A stretch of 64,000 nucleotides of DNA, taken from G963664115 sp965263045 (lineage in GTDB: Bacteria > Acidobacteriota > Terriglobia > 20CM-2-55-15). How positions within the stretch are numbered: position 1 is the first letter of the stretch; each line of letters begins with the position of its first letter. Shown in pieces: positions 9,715-18,500 of the stretch. The notes beneath the pieces were generated by a model, which saw only the letters and a list, made by a program, of their open reading frames with translations, was not told the origin of the DNA and made no database searches. Made by a program: the position numbers and the translations under genes. The DNA lies in assembly GCA_965263045.1 (NCBI GenBank), contig CBDHGK010000041.1:4402001-4466000 (forward strand), in the 5' to 3' direction.

Positions 9715-10467
9715 CTACGGCTGCCGTTGGATGATGGTGCGGGCGAGACTTTGTGGGTCGGGTCGAATGCCGTCATCTCCCGCCGGCATCCCGCCGACAG
9801 AAAGCATGTAGGCGATGACATCGGCATACTCTTCGTCGGTCAGAGAGGCCGGATTGTTTTCTGGCATCGTCGCCCGCATGTATTCGAACAGCGTGGCCAC
9901 CGATCTTCCCTCCCATTCGCGGAGGAAACTCGCCCGTGCCAGAGGGGGCGTTGACCGCATGTCCGGATCGTCGGGAGCGCCGTTCAGTCTGCGGCCGTGA
10001 CACGAGCCACAGGATCCGGCGTACACCGCCTGACCCCGTTGCGCCTGTGCCTCGGTGAATACGCCTTCCCAGACCGATGACATCTCGCCGATTCCCTCAA
10101 GCCCCTCCAGGACCGCTGCCACTTCGTCGGTGCTGACACTGCCGAAGGTGTTTCCCCACGCGTTGCGAACGTAGTTTGCCAGGGAGGAGATATTCGCCGC
10201 CCCCAGATCAGGGAATGGCGGCATTGTGCCTTCGCCCTGGTGGATCTGGCTGACGATCCGAACAGCGTCGCCGAGCTGGTCATTGCCGTTCAAGGCCGGA
10301 AAGGCAGGTGGATCGCCGGCGCCGGAGTCCTCGTGGCAAAGCGCGCAGTTGTCCTGGTAGAGCTGCTGCCCCTGCTCGAATAAGACCGTGTCGACTGCTT
10401 GCTGAGCGATGGCGAATGGTGGAGCCAAAAACGCGAGAACCAGAACACCCACCCCTGTCTTCAACAT
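9715..10467 (-). CDS. Di-haem cytochrome c, secreted
   Basis: This 250-residue protein begins with a Sec signal peptide (MLKTGVGVLVLAFLAPPFAIAQ). Two cytochrome c domains follow, each with a CXXCH haem site: CALCH near residue 42 and CGSCH near residue 153. Candidate axial methionines lie in GEGTMPPF and in the later MRATMPENNP segment. It probably accepts electrons in the periplasm. It sits between the putative flavoprotein/beta-protein genes and the Tat protein on the same strand, so it is the likely electron acceptor for one of them. Confidence 0.85.
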   Translation of the reverse strand: MLKTGVGVLVLAFLAPPFAIAQQAVDTVLFEQGQQLYQDNCALCHEDSGAGDPPAFPALNGNDQLGDAVRIVSQIHQGEGTMPPFPDLGAANISSLANYVRNAWGNTFGSVSTDEVAAVLEGLEGIGEMSSVWEGVFTEAQAQRGQAVYAGSCGSCHGRRLNGAPDDPDMRSTPPLARASFLREWEGRSVATLFEYMRATMPENNPASLTDEEYADVIAYMLSVGGMPAGDDGIRPDPQSLARTIIQRQP

Positions 10468-10503
10468 CAGATCTCCTCTCCCAATTCGTTCCCTCGTCCG
10501 GGA

Positions 10504-11430
10504 TCAGGACCAGATATCGGCATCCGAGAGGCCCCGGTCCACGGCCAGTTCCGCCCGGATAGCAATGTCGGCCTTCACGTCGCCGTCCCGGCGAAAGGGA
10601 AAATAGTTCTTCCCGGAAACGAAGAGTCTGTACGCGCCCTTCGGAACCCTCACCTCCGCCACGCCACGCTCGTCCGTGAAGGCTCGGTAGGGGTGGACCA
10701 CCACCCGGGCGCCTTTGACCGGTGTCTGACTTTCCAAATCTATGGCTTCAACCGTCAAGACGCACTCGGGCGCGGGAACAACCCTCACGCCGAAGCCGGC
10801 GATACAGTCGGTGTGCGGGACATTCAAACCTCCCACACAGGCCTTGGCTTCCCATGCATAGAGCCCCACCGTGTCGGGCGCCGTCAGGTCCAAGTCCGTA
10901 TAGTAAAGGGCGGCGGTGTCGGGCCAGGGCTGATCGCCCGGTGTGGCGCTCGCCAGCTTGTTCCCAGCGTGGTCTCGGACTTCAAGTACCCAACCCTCCG
11001 GCCGGCACCCGGCGGAGCACTTGACCCCGAACTTGATGCCGAATTTCTCTCCGCATTCGATAGTCGACGGCGCGTCCCATACGACGACATGGGTGTCGTG
11101 CGCTTTGACGGTGAATGAAAACGGCGCCGACGTTTCCTCAAACGCAATGCCTGCTTCCGCATGTGCCGGGCACACGGCCAGCCATGTATGGATCCCCGGA
11201 GTGAGGGGCGCCTGCGTCACGCACTCCCGCGTCTCGTTGGTCTCACCGTCATATTCCGTCAGCTCCAAGCGCTCTGTCAGCGTGCCGTCGGGGTCCTTGA
11301 TCAGGAGAGCCTCTCCCCGCAGGTCTCGGGCCGGGGAGCATGACACCCTGCATTTCAGAGTCATGTCGGCACCGGCATCGACTTCACAAGGCGATACTTC
11401 GCAGCTCAACGCACTGATCGTGTGCGTCAT
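10504..11430 (-). CDS. Beta-rich protein with a C-terminal carboxypeptidase-regulatory-like domain
   Basis: About 308 residues with two Ig-like, cysteine-containing segments (ALSCEVSPCEVDAG and IKFGVKCSAGCRPEGW). The C-terminal domain (CVLTVEAIDLESQTPVKGAR through GAYRLFVSGKNYFPF) resembles the carboxypeptidase regulatory fold. I chose the ATG at 11430 because GGAAG precedes it. A GTG at 11499 overlapping the flavoprotein stop is possible, so the start is uncertain. No signal peptide is obvious. It lies between the flavoprotein and cytochrome genes, so it may be a structural or carrier partner; no enzymatic motif is visible. Confidence 0.55.
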   Translation of the reverse strand: MTHTISALSCEVSPCEVDAGADMTLKCRVSCSPARDLRGEALLIKDPDGTLTERLELTEYDGETNETRECVTQAPLTPGIHTWLAVCPAHAEAGIAFEETSAPFSFTVKAHDTHVVVWDAPSTIECGEKFGIKFGVKCSAGCRPEGWVLEVRDHAGNKLASATPGDQPWPDTAALYYTDLDLTAPDTVGLYAWEAKACVGGLNVPHTDCIAGFGVRVVPAPECVLTVEAIDLESQTPVKGARVVVHPYRAFTDERGVAEVRVPKGAYRLFVSGKNYFPFRRDGDVKADIAIRAELAVDRGLSDADIWS

Positions 11431-11495
11431 GTCGTCTTCCGGGGTCATCGGCGGTAAGCTCGTCCGGCGGGGTCCGGCCCCACCGGAAATCAATG

Positions 11496-13586
11496 TCACA
11501 CCTGGCCCGACGGGTCTTCGGAGGCATGCGTCCCGGCGATATAACCATGGACATGGCCCTTGCCCAGGCCATGCTTGTTGAATCCGCCCACGGCTTCGCC
11601 TCCGGCATAGAGACCGGGAATGACCTGGCCCTCCATGTCCACGACCTGCTGCCGGCCGTTGACCCGCAGGCCGCCATAGGAATCGTGCCAGATCACCATG
11701 ATCGAGAGCGCGTAGAAGGGCGGCGCCGCGATGCGGTTCATGGGTGCATCGGCGTCGCGTTCGAATTCGGGATCGCTGCCCTCGTCCACATAACCGTTCC
11801 AGACGTCCACAGTCTCGGTCAGATATTTCAGTGGCACGCGCTGGAATTCATGGCCCGCTTCGATCTTTGCGGCGAGGTCCGCAATGGTGTCGGCTTTAAA
11901 GAAGTAGCCGTTGTCGGACACATAGGGGTACCAGAGCTCCCACCCGGTGCGCTCGACCGCATCCTGGTCGAAGATCGCCCAAAGCGGCCCGGAGTAGTAG
12001 TCCGGAGGCTCGGAGCCTTCATTTATGGCCAGCGCCGCGTCGAGACCGTGGTCATAGTTGTACATCTCCCGGACCCACTCCTTCCGGCAATTGCGCCAGT
12101 CGAGAGGGGTGTGGTCCAGCCCCTGGCCCGGGGCGCCACCGTCGCCCGGATAGCGGTTTAAACCGGGCCTGACGGGAAGACGCACCTCGCTGAAGAAACG
12201 CTTCCCAACCTGGTTCACGGCGACAAACTCTTCGAAGCCGGCATTGCCGACATTGATCCCCGCCGAGCCGCGGAAACCGAAAGTTGGGTGACCGGGCATC
12301 ATTGCTGTATAGGCGTCACGGGTGCCCAGTCGCGTGGAGATGTGGAACGTCGTGCCATAGGAGAGGTTCTGCTGCATGCCCGCGAGGTTGGCGCCAACCT
12401 TCAAGCCGGCCTTGAGGGCGGTTGCGTCCTGACCATGGGGGCCCTGCAGGGCCACACCGCTTGTCGGGAAGGCGGGTTCCCGCAACGCGGGGTAGAACAT
12501 GCTGCGAACCTCAGGATTGCCGGCATGACCGCCGCTGGCAAGAATGACACCCCGGCGGGCCCTGATGTTGACCGTCTCGCGCCGCTCGTCGATATTGCCA
12601 TTCTGCCAATAACTCTGCATGAGCTCTCCGGTTTCAGGGTGCTGCCGTGGCGAGTACTGTGCGGTGATCCCCAGAATTCTGCCCGCGCCCGGCTGCTCAC
12701 GCACAAGATCGTCAAAACGGCGATGAAGCATGAACTCGACACCTTTCTCACGGGCCGAAAACTCCAGCGGCCGGGAGAGGGCGACTCCGTTCCCTACGGC
12801 ATTGGGTCCGGCAAAGCGGCTCATGTCCGTCATCTGCACCGGGGCGAATGCGCTCGTGCGCTCTGGATCGACACGGCCGGCATCCTCGGCAGTGATGGTT
12901 CCCGCCTTCATGTCCGTCTTATCACCCAGCATGAGGAAGCAGCGGGCGCCCCGAGCGCGCGACAATCCTCCGCCGCCATGCGTGCCGTTGACCCGCGCGA
13001 AGCGGACATAGTTGTCGATCATGAATTGCCGGGTGGCCGGACAGTTCTCGGCCCAGGCGCGTACCAGCTCCCGCTCGTTGTACCGGTATGGGCTCTGGGA
13101 TTTGGGGTCGACGACCGACCAGTCGGTGATATCGGTGAACAGGAGGTCGACACTGTCTTCGAGTTCTTCCGGATCCTCGACCGAATCGACGGAGATGAAT
13201 CCTTCTTTGTCGCTCTCGCCATTGATGTCCCTGCGCTGGACCGGGTCGCCTCCGCCCAGCGACACGAATGACCCGCTGTGCAGCATCCGGCCTCCGAGGT
13301 CGAAGTTCTGATCGACCACCAGGACACGGGCCCCGAGATCACGCGCGCGAATGGCCGCAGTCAGGCCGGCGCACCCGCCCCCAGCGATGACGACGTCGAC
13401 TTCATAGTCCCAGGCGATGCCTTCAGCGCCCGTCGCCTGGCCTTGCGCCTGCGCCTTTTCCGGCTCGAACAGCGCGGCCGCTCCCAGCCCGGCGGCCGCT
13501 CCCTTCTTGACGAATTCCCGTCTGTTGAGACCGGTCTTGTTCTGAAGTTCTGAATCGTTCGGCTTATTGTCGCGTTTCTTGTCCAT
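11496..13586 (-). CDS. Tat-exported FAD-dependent oxidoreductase (fumarate-reductase/FAD_binding_2 type)
   Basis: About 696 residues. The start at 13586 has GGGAGGA seven bases upstream. A twin-arginine signal follows (NRREFVKKGAAAGLGAAAL). The dinucleotide-binding motif is VDVVIAGGGCAGLTAAIRAR, with the acidic end of the second strand in VLVVDQN. The C-terminal GLYAGGEAVGGFNKHGLGKG is the usual second FAD contact of this family. Related proteins reduce fumarate or oxidise steroids and other organic acids. The substrate here is not deducible. Export, plus an adjacent cytochrome c, argues for periplasmic oxidation feeding electrons to the respiratory chain. Confidence 0.8.
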   Translation of the reverse strand: MDKKRDNKPNDSELQNKTGLNRREFVKKGAAAGLGAAALFEPEKAQAQGQATGAEGIAWDYEVDVVIAGGGCAGLTAAIRARDLGARVLVVDQNFDLGGRMLHSGSFVSLGGGDPVQRRDINGESDKEGFISVDSVEDPEELEDSVDLLFTDITDWSVVDPKSQSPYRYNERELVRAWAENCPATRQFMIDNYVRFARVNGTHGGGGLSRARGARCFLMLGDKTDMKAGTITAEDAGRVDPERTSAFAPVQMTDMSRFAGPNAVGNGVALSRPLEFSAREKGVEFMLHRRFDDLVREQPGAGRILGITAQYSPRQHPETGELMQSYWQNGNIDERRETVNIRARRGVILASGGHAGNPEVRSMFYPALREPAFPTSGVALQGPHGQDATALKAGLKVGANLAGMQQNLSYGTTFHISTRLGTRDAYTAMMPGHPTFGFRGSAGINVGNAGFEEFVAVNQVGKRFFSEVRLPVRPGLNRYPGDGGAPGQGLDHTPLDWRNCRKEWVREMYNYDHGLDAALAINEGSEPPDYYSGPLWAIFDQDAVERTGWELWYPYVSDNGYFFKADTIADLAAKIEAGHEFQRVPLKYLTETVDVWNGYVDEGSDPEFERDADAPMNRIAAPPFYALSIMVIWHDSYGGLRVNGRQQVVDMEGQVIPGLYAGGEAVGGFNKHGLGKGHVHGYIAGTHASEDPSGQV

Positions 13587-14162
13587 GTTGAGTCCTCCCG
13601 GCATGGTCAACTTATCATCGGTCGACATTGGTGTGTAGAAAAATAGGATGTCTTTCTCAAGGCATGGCCAACCTGCGGTCTGAACTGCGCACTGACGACC
13701 ACGGGGTATATCTCAATGGCGATGCGAATCGTCGTCGGTGGGAGGCGCGATCACCACCTCCTTTCGACTCCCATCGGCGCAGGGCACGCCTTTTTTGAGG
13801 ACACAATGCTTGAGGTTCCGTCAGAGGAGCATCGCACCCGGTTTGAGGCACTCTAATCCATCGTTCGGCGGACAGATCCAGTCGTGTTCGTGGTCTGGTT
13901 CTCCGAGAGCATCTATGACGTGAACGAGGTGAGCCTGGAAGCCGTATCACTGATTCAAAGGATGGATCGTGCCGTCTCCATGCGGAACTCCCGGCTTCAT
14001 ATTGCCAGAAAGCTCCACTTACGAAATGTGTCTGTAACAGGGAAGCTTACGTACCCATCCTGCGGAACTGAATGGCTCTACCCTTCGGCGTTTGAACGAA
14101 GCCGCTGGCGCGGCGGACGCTGCGCGTGGGCTGACCGAGGGGTGATCGTCAGACTGTAGAGT
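13587..14162. other. Intergenic region upstream of flavoprotein operon and IS91-type element
   Basis: No gene is supported. The left half should contain the promoter for the minus-strand redox operon. A short open stretch around 13857-14040 has no start signal and no recognised family. The left end of the IS91-type element probably lies in the right part but cannot be placed from one copy. Confidence 0.45.
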
Positions 14163-14184
14163 GTGGGCCTCAAAGGAGGCCCAC
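14163..14184 (+). promoter_or_regulatory. Hairpin sequestering the recombinase ribosome-binding site
   Basis: GTGGGCCTC and GAGGCCCAC form a perfect 9-bp stem around an AAAG loop. The 3' arm contains most of the Shine-Dalgarno sequence (AAGGAGG) and ends directly against the ATG at 14185. If transcribed, the mRNA would hide its own ribosome-binding site. Such structures in other mobile elements limit translation from read-through transcripts; that role here is inferred. Confidence 0.7.
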
Positions 14185-15081
14185 ATGACTGATTTGCGGA
14201 AACGGATGCTGGAAGAACTCCAGCGCCGCAATTTCTCTCCAACAACAATCCGAACCTATCTGCGAGTCGTTGAAGACTTCGCTCGCTATTTTGGCACGCG
14301 CCCCGATCGTCTCAGCCAGCAACACCTGCGGCAGTATCAGTTGCATTTGATCCAGGAGCGAAAGCTCGCGATCAAGACTGTAGGTCTGCACATTGCCGCG
14401 CTGCGATTCTTCTTTGTGAAGACGCTACGGCGTCCATACCTGAAGCTGGATCTCCCGTATCCCAAGATGCCGAAGCGACTGCCGACTGTTCTGAGCAAAG
14501 AGGAGGTCACCCAACTGATCGGCTCCGCAAACAACCTGCTCGATTACACGATGCTGATGACCTTGTATGCCACTGGAATGCGTCGGGCCGAGTTGATCGG
14601 GTTGAAGGTCCAGGACATCGATAGCCAGCGCATGATCATCCACATCCGTCAGGGCAAGCGCAACCGGGATCGCGATGTGCCATTGCCGCCAAAGCTGCTG
14701 AATACACTACGGGAGTACTGGCTCTGGATGAAGCCTGGGACCTATTTGTTTCCCGGCATGGTCGACAACTGGCGTGCCGACAAACCCCTCACGTCCAAGT
14801 GCGTGTGGTTGGCGGTACAAAATGCGGCGAAACGTGCCGGAATCAAGAAGCGTGTATCGCCGCACACGCTGCGTCACAGCTGGGCCACCCACCTACTGGA
14901 GAATGGCACCGATCTGCGCACCATTCAGATGTTGATGGGTCACTCGGACCTGCGAGCCACCAGCGTCTATCTGCACTTGTCTCGCCGTCATTTGCAGACG
15001 GTCGCCAATCCCGTAGAGACCCTGCCGGTTTCCAGGCTCGATACGGTGAAGCGCTCCAGAAAAAGGAAGCAGAAACAATGA
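14185..15081 (+). CDS. Tyrosine recombinase of IS91-type element
   Basis: This 298-residue XerC/D-like recombinase has an N-terminal SAM-like core-binding domain (NFSPTTIRTYLRVVEDFARY). The catalytic set is complete: first Arg in YATGMRRAELIGL, Lys in HIRQGKRNRDRDV, HxxR in SPHTLRHSWATHL, His in LMGHSDL and Tyr in TSVYLHLSRRHL. The ATG at 14185 is favoured by the strong AAGGAGG, which lies inside a hairpin. The stop overlaps the transposase start as ATGA, so translation is probably coupled. Confidence 0.9.
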   Translation: MTDLRKRMLEELQRRNFSPTTIRTYLRVVEDFARYFGTRPDRLSQQHLRQYQLHLIQERKLAIKTVGLHIAALRFFFVKTLRRPYLKLDLPYPKMPKRLPTVLSKEEVTQLIGSANNLLDYTMLMTLYATGMRRAELIGLKVQDIDSQRMIIHIRQGKRNRDRDVPLPPKLLNTLREYWLWMKPGTYLFPGMVDNWRADKPLTSKCVWLAVQNAAKRAGIKKRVSPHTLRHSWATHLLENGTDLRTIQMLMGHSDLRATSVYLHLSRRHLQTVANPVETLPVSRLDTVKRSRKRKQKQ

Positions 15082-16259
15082 CGCGGTCCGCCGTGGAGGT
15101 GGCCGACATCCTGCGCGCGCGGGGCAACGACTTCATCGACCGTCATCGAAACAGAATCGATTTCCAGCAGCTGAAGGTGATGCATGCCATCGTGCGTTGC
15201 CGAACAGCCGCTCTTGGCGGTCATATCGATGCCTGCCCGCGATGTGGGGGCGAGGGGACCATCTCCTACAACTCATGCCGTAATCGCCATTGTCCGAAAT
15301 GCCAGACTCAGGCGCGTCAGCGCTGGATCGCAGCCAGAGAACGTGAACTTCTCGCGACACGATACTTCCATGTCGTGTTCACGCTGCCAAAGGAACTACA
15401 TGCGCTTGTCCTGCAGAATCCGGTTGAACTCTATAACCTGCTGTTCCGCACCGTGGCCGAGACGCTGCGGGAGGTCGCGAGAAATCCCAAACACCTTGGC
15501 GCCGAGATCGGCTTCTTCCTCATCCTGCACACATGGGGACAAAACGTGCTGTTTCATCCTCACCTCCACTGCGTCGTTCCCGCCGGTGGAATCGCACCGG
15601 ACCGTTCGCGATGGATTCGGCCGCGCTACCCTTTCTTCCTGCCTGTAAAGGTTCTGGGGAAAATATTCCGGGGAAAGTTCGTTGACGGATTGCGGAAGGC
15701 GTTTCGCAGAGAGTGCCTGACCTTCGCGGGACAGATCCAGCAGTTATCCGAACCGAAGAGCTTCGCGGCTTTCCTGCGACCGTTATTTCGCCAACCTTGG
15801 GTCGTCTATGCGAAGCCGGCATTCGGTGGGCCCGAACAGGTATTACGCTATCTCGGACGCTATACCCACCGTGTTGCCATCTCCAATCATCGATTGTTGT
15901 CCTTCGACGGCGGCCAGGTCACGTTCCGTTGGCGGGATTACGCGCGTGGCAACAAATCAAGAACGATGACGGTTTCCGCCGCCGAGTTCATCCGCCGCTT
16001 CCTCCTCCACGTGCTGCCGAAAGGTTTTGTCCGCATCCGACATTTCGGTTTCATGGCGAACGCACAACGTTCCGCATCCATGGAACTTTGTCATCGTTTG
16101 TTAGGAATGGCGTCGACCGATCCTCACGAGGAAGCCCCTGCGAGCGACTCGGCCGGGTTATGTCCCGTCTGTCAGACCCCGATGAAGGTCATCGAGAGGC
16201 TGACCGCTGCGCAGATCGCATGGAGCTTCACTTCCATATGCTTTGCAGATACGTCGTAG
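15078..16259 (+). CDS. IS91-family transposase (HUH, Y2-type)
   Basis: About 393 residues. An N-terminal zinc-binding region carries CPRCGG and NRHCPKC. The metal-binding HUH motif is visible in LFHPHLHCVVPAGG. Candidate nucleophilic tyrosines lie in LRYLGRYTHRVAISNHRL. A C-terminal CPVCQTPM may be a further zinc knuckle. Family members nick single-stranded DNA and move by rolling-circle transposition. The ATG overlaps the recombinase stop, which is why I prefer it to upstream in-frame starts. Confidence 0.88.
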   Translation: MTRSAVEVADILRARGNDFIDRHRNRIDFQQLKVMHAIVRCRTAALGGHIDACPRCGGEGTISYNSCRNRHCPKCQTQARQRWIAARERELLATRYFHVVFTLPKELHALVLQNPVELYNLLFRTVAETLREVARNPKHLGAEIGFFLILHTWGQNVLFHPHLHCVVPAGGIAPDRSRWIRPRYPFFLPVKVLGKIFRGKFVDGLRKAFRRECLTFAGQIQQLSEPKSFAAFLRPLFRQPWVVYAKPAFGGPEQVLRYLGRYTHRVAISNHRLLSFDGGQVTFRWRDYARGNKSRTMTVSAAEFIRRFLLHVLPKGFVRIRHFGFMANAQRSASMELCHRLLGMASTDPHEEAPASDSAGLCPVCQTPMKVIERLTAAQIAWSFTSICFADTS

Positions 16260-16774
16260 CAGAGATTCCAGTTACACACTTTCCAGACGTGCTCGCGCAC
16301 GCCGCCGCCCACGTGTGTCTTGATCTCAAAAATGCTTCCAAATCGAGCCTCGACCCGCACCGCAGACTCTCTAAAACTGCTGCTCCGGAACCCACACTCC
16401 TCGTCGCCACCCCGCCACTCGCCCTTGTCGAGTCCCGTCCCGTGACAATTTCAACCCGCATTCCCGTACTTTCTCCATAGCCCACCGCGTCCGCCGCAAA
16501 CGCCACCGGCTTCCTTCAAACGTCGTTATCGAAAGTGCCCGAAAATCTCGTCCCCACGACGCTTTCTCGCTCGGCACTTCCGATGAACGCTAAATGTTTA
16601 TCGGGAGAAACGGGCGATGAGAGTATCGACTACGCCGATGTCCTCGCACTCGAATTGAGGCCTTCTTTGGGGAAACGCGGGCGTTGGTTCCGCCCGAGGC
16701 AACTTACGATACACTGCGACACTGACGTACCGATTGGACATCCGACGAATCAACATCTGGGAGGATGAATCGCC
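16260..16774. other. Non-coding stretch after the IS91-type element
   Basis: No gene is supported. The element's terminal sequence probably lies in the first part but is not definable. The last ~100 bases should contain the promoter of the DUF899 gene, whose ribosome-binding site GGGAGG is visible at about 16759. Confidence 0.45.
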
Positions 16775-17488
16775 ATGTCTAAACCGAACATCGTAACTGA
16801 GGACGAGTGGCTCAAAGCACGCAAAGTCCTGCTCCTGAAAGAGAAAGCGCTTACCAAAGAACGCGATGCACTTAGGCGTGCACGCCAGGCGCTGCCTTGG
16901 GTAAGAGTCGAACAGGAGTACGTCTTCGACGGACCGAACGGCCAACGCTCCCTCTCGGAATTATTCAATGGCCGTAGCCAACTCATTGTTTATCACTTCA
17001 TGTACCACCCGAGTTGGGGTGGCGACGCCTGTCCGAGTTGTTCGTTTTGGGCTGACAATTTCAACGGCACAATCGTTCACCTTAATGCGCGCGATGTCAG
17101 CATGGTCGCTATTTCCAAAGCGCGCTCGGACCAAATCAAAGCTTACAAGAAGCGCATGGGTTGGTCGTTTGAATGGCTGTCATCGCATGACAACGACTTC
17201 AACCGCGACTATGGAGTGGGATTCAGCGCTGAGGAAATGGAAAAGGGCGAGGGAAACTACAACTACACCACGCAGAGCCTCGCACGCGAAGAACTACCCG
17301 GAATGAGTGTCTTTGCGAAGGACGACGATGGTGGCGTGTTCCACACTTACTCAAGCTACTCGCGGGGCATCGACATTCTCAACGGCACCTACAACTACTT
17401 GGATATGGTTCCGAAGGGACGCGATGAAGCATCGTTGCCGTGGAATCAGGCATGGGTACGCCGCCATGACGAATACGATGAAAAGTAA
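16775..17488 (+). CDS. DUF899 family thioredoxin-like protein
   Basis: 237 residues. The protein matches the DUF899 pattern: an N-terminal ARKVLLLKEKALTKERDAL helix, then WVRVEQEYVFDGPNG, then LIVYHFMYHPSWGGDACPSC containing a CXXC pair, and VSMVAISKARSDQIKAYK. Family members adopt a thioredoxin-like fold and are usually annotated without a defined reaction. The CXXC suggests redox or peroxidase chemistry, which is inference. Start at ATG 16775 with a good ribosome-binding site. The gene appears to be monocistronic. Confidence 0.85.
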   Translation: MSKPNIVTEDEWLKARKVLLLKEKALTKERDALRRARQALPWVRVEQEYVFDGPNGQRSLSELFNGRSQLIVYHFMYHPSWGGDACPSCSFWADNFNGTIVHLNARDVSMVAISKARSDQIKAYKKRMGWSFEWLSSHDNDFNRDYGVGFSAEEMEKGEGNYNYTTQSLAREELPGMSVFAKDDDGGVFHTYSSYSRGIDILNGTYNYLDMVPKGRDEASLPWNQAWVRRHDEYDEK

Positions 17489-17492
17489 GTAA

Positions 17493-17827
17493 AACAGGAG
17501 ACACGGATAGCGAGACGTTTCTCATCATGGTTCTGCTTGTCGAAAAGGTGTACCAATCCGTGGCACTGGATGGTTTTACCCTACGGCGTCTATCGCGGGC
17601 AATCGGCAGGAAAAGCCTGCTTCACGTTCCCCAGAAGGCGACTTGGGGACAATCAGGACGCAGGACGGCGCCTGTGGCGCGGACACATTGGCACCAGTGG
17701 TGCGGACACCATGGCAACTGTGGTGCGCGCAGACTTTGAAGCCATGATTCTGATGCCGCAGCAAGAACCAAAGGGGATATTCTGACAGTCGTCACAGCAA
17801 CACTACAGTGACGGCAAGGGAGGCTGC
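17493..17827. other. Region with a possible short remnant ORF
   Basis: An open stretch near 17537-17785 encodes an 82-residue peptide (containing GHIGTSGADTMATVVRADF) with no recognised family and a poor start. It may be a decayed gene. A clean ribosome-binding site, GGGAGG, lies at the end, before the lipoprotein gene. Confidence 0.35.
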
Positions 17828-18343
17828 ATGAAGTGGAAGAATTTTGGCACTCTCGGGATCAGTACTCTGATGTTGCTGTCAGGCTGCTCAAACGAGAACC
17901 AGGTTGTGCCTCAGTCTGTTGACGCTATTGATATCGACGAGTCCAACGCGGCTCAGGAGATCGGGCCGATCATCGACACTTACGCACGGGCGGTTACAGA
18001 CATGAACCGCGATCTCTTCCTGACACTATGGGCCGACCCGGATGCCGTGTCGATTGTGAGTCCCATAGGCCGGATCAGATCAAGGTCAGAGCTGGGGCTG
18101 TTCTTCGACGGCCTCCAGGACACCTACCGACAACTCGACCTCCAGTTCAGCAACGTGGCCATCCGGTCCGAGGGTTCGGCGGGCTGGGCAACGTTCGACT
18201 TCACGGTCGATGCCGTCGGGGCCGACGGGCAGGGGGTCCAGTTTGGCGGTTGGGAAACCCAGTTCTACCGGAGAACGGACAACGGATGGGGCATCGCGCA
18301 CGTTCACTATTCCGTTCCACCGCCACAACCCGGGCAGGAATAA
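17828..18343 (+). CDS. SnoaL/DUF4440-like lipoprotein
   Basis: 171 residues. A lipoprotein signal ends in the lipobox LLSGC, so the mature protein is probably attached to a membrane. The rest resembles a SnoaL/NTF2-like ketosteroid-isomerase fold: IGPIIDTYARAVTDMNRDLF, LWADPDAVSIVSPIGR, then beta strands ending WGIAHVHYSVP. Such domains bind small molecules or catalyse isomerisation. No specific catalytic dyad is obvious, so the activity is unknown. Confidence 0.75.
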   Translation: MKWKNFGTLGISTLMLLSGCSNENQVVPQSVDAIDIDESNAAQEIGPIIDTYARAVTDMNRDLFLTLWADPDAVSIVSPIGRIRSRSELGLFFDGLQDTYRQLDLQFSNVAIRSEGSAGWATFDFTVDAVGADGQGVQFGGWETQFYRRTDNGWGIAHVHYSVPPPQPGQE

Positions 18344-18500
18344 GACGTCGCACCAGCGTGACCGAGGTCGGATCGACGAAGACGCCGCGGAGATCTCAGA
18401 ATCTTTCGCCGACAGCAGCAGTTGATGATCGCTGCCACGAGCGGGCTGTGCGACCCATGACGCAGGGGGCACGCGGGGGTCCTCCGGGTCTGGACCGCTA

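Larger units (their letters stand above)
14150..16290 (+). mobile_element. IS91-type element with tyrosine recombinase (ends approximate)
   Basis: A tyrosine recombinase and an HUH transposase overlap by ATGA, the two-gene layout found in one branch of IS91 elements. These move by rolling-circle replication and leave no target duplication, so the ends cannot be fixed from a single copy. The coordinates given only bracket the genes. Confidence 0.7.

Noticed and set aside
12288..13271. Long ORF opposite the FAD oxidoreductase
   Set aside because: Antisense shadow of a gene with complete cofactor motifs and a Tat signal; GC-rich DNA commonly gives such open frames.
14185..16259. Tyrosine recombinase as evidence of an integron or integrative element
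   Set aside because: No attC/attI sites or cassettes. The ATGA overlap with an HUH transposase is the two-gene IS91 layout.
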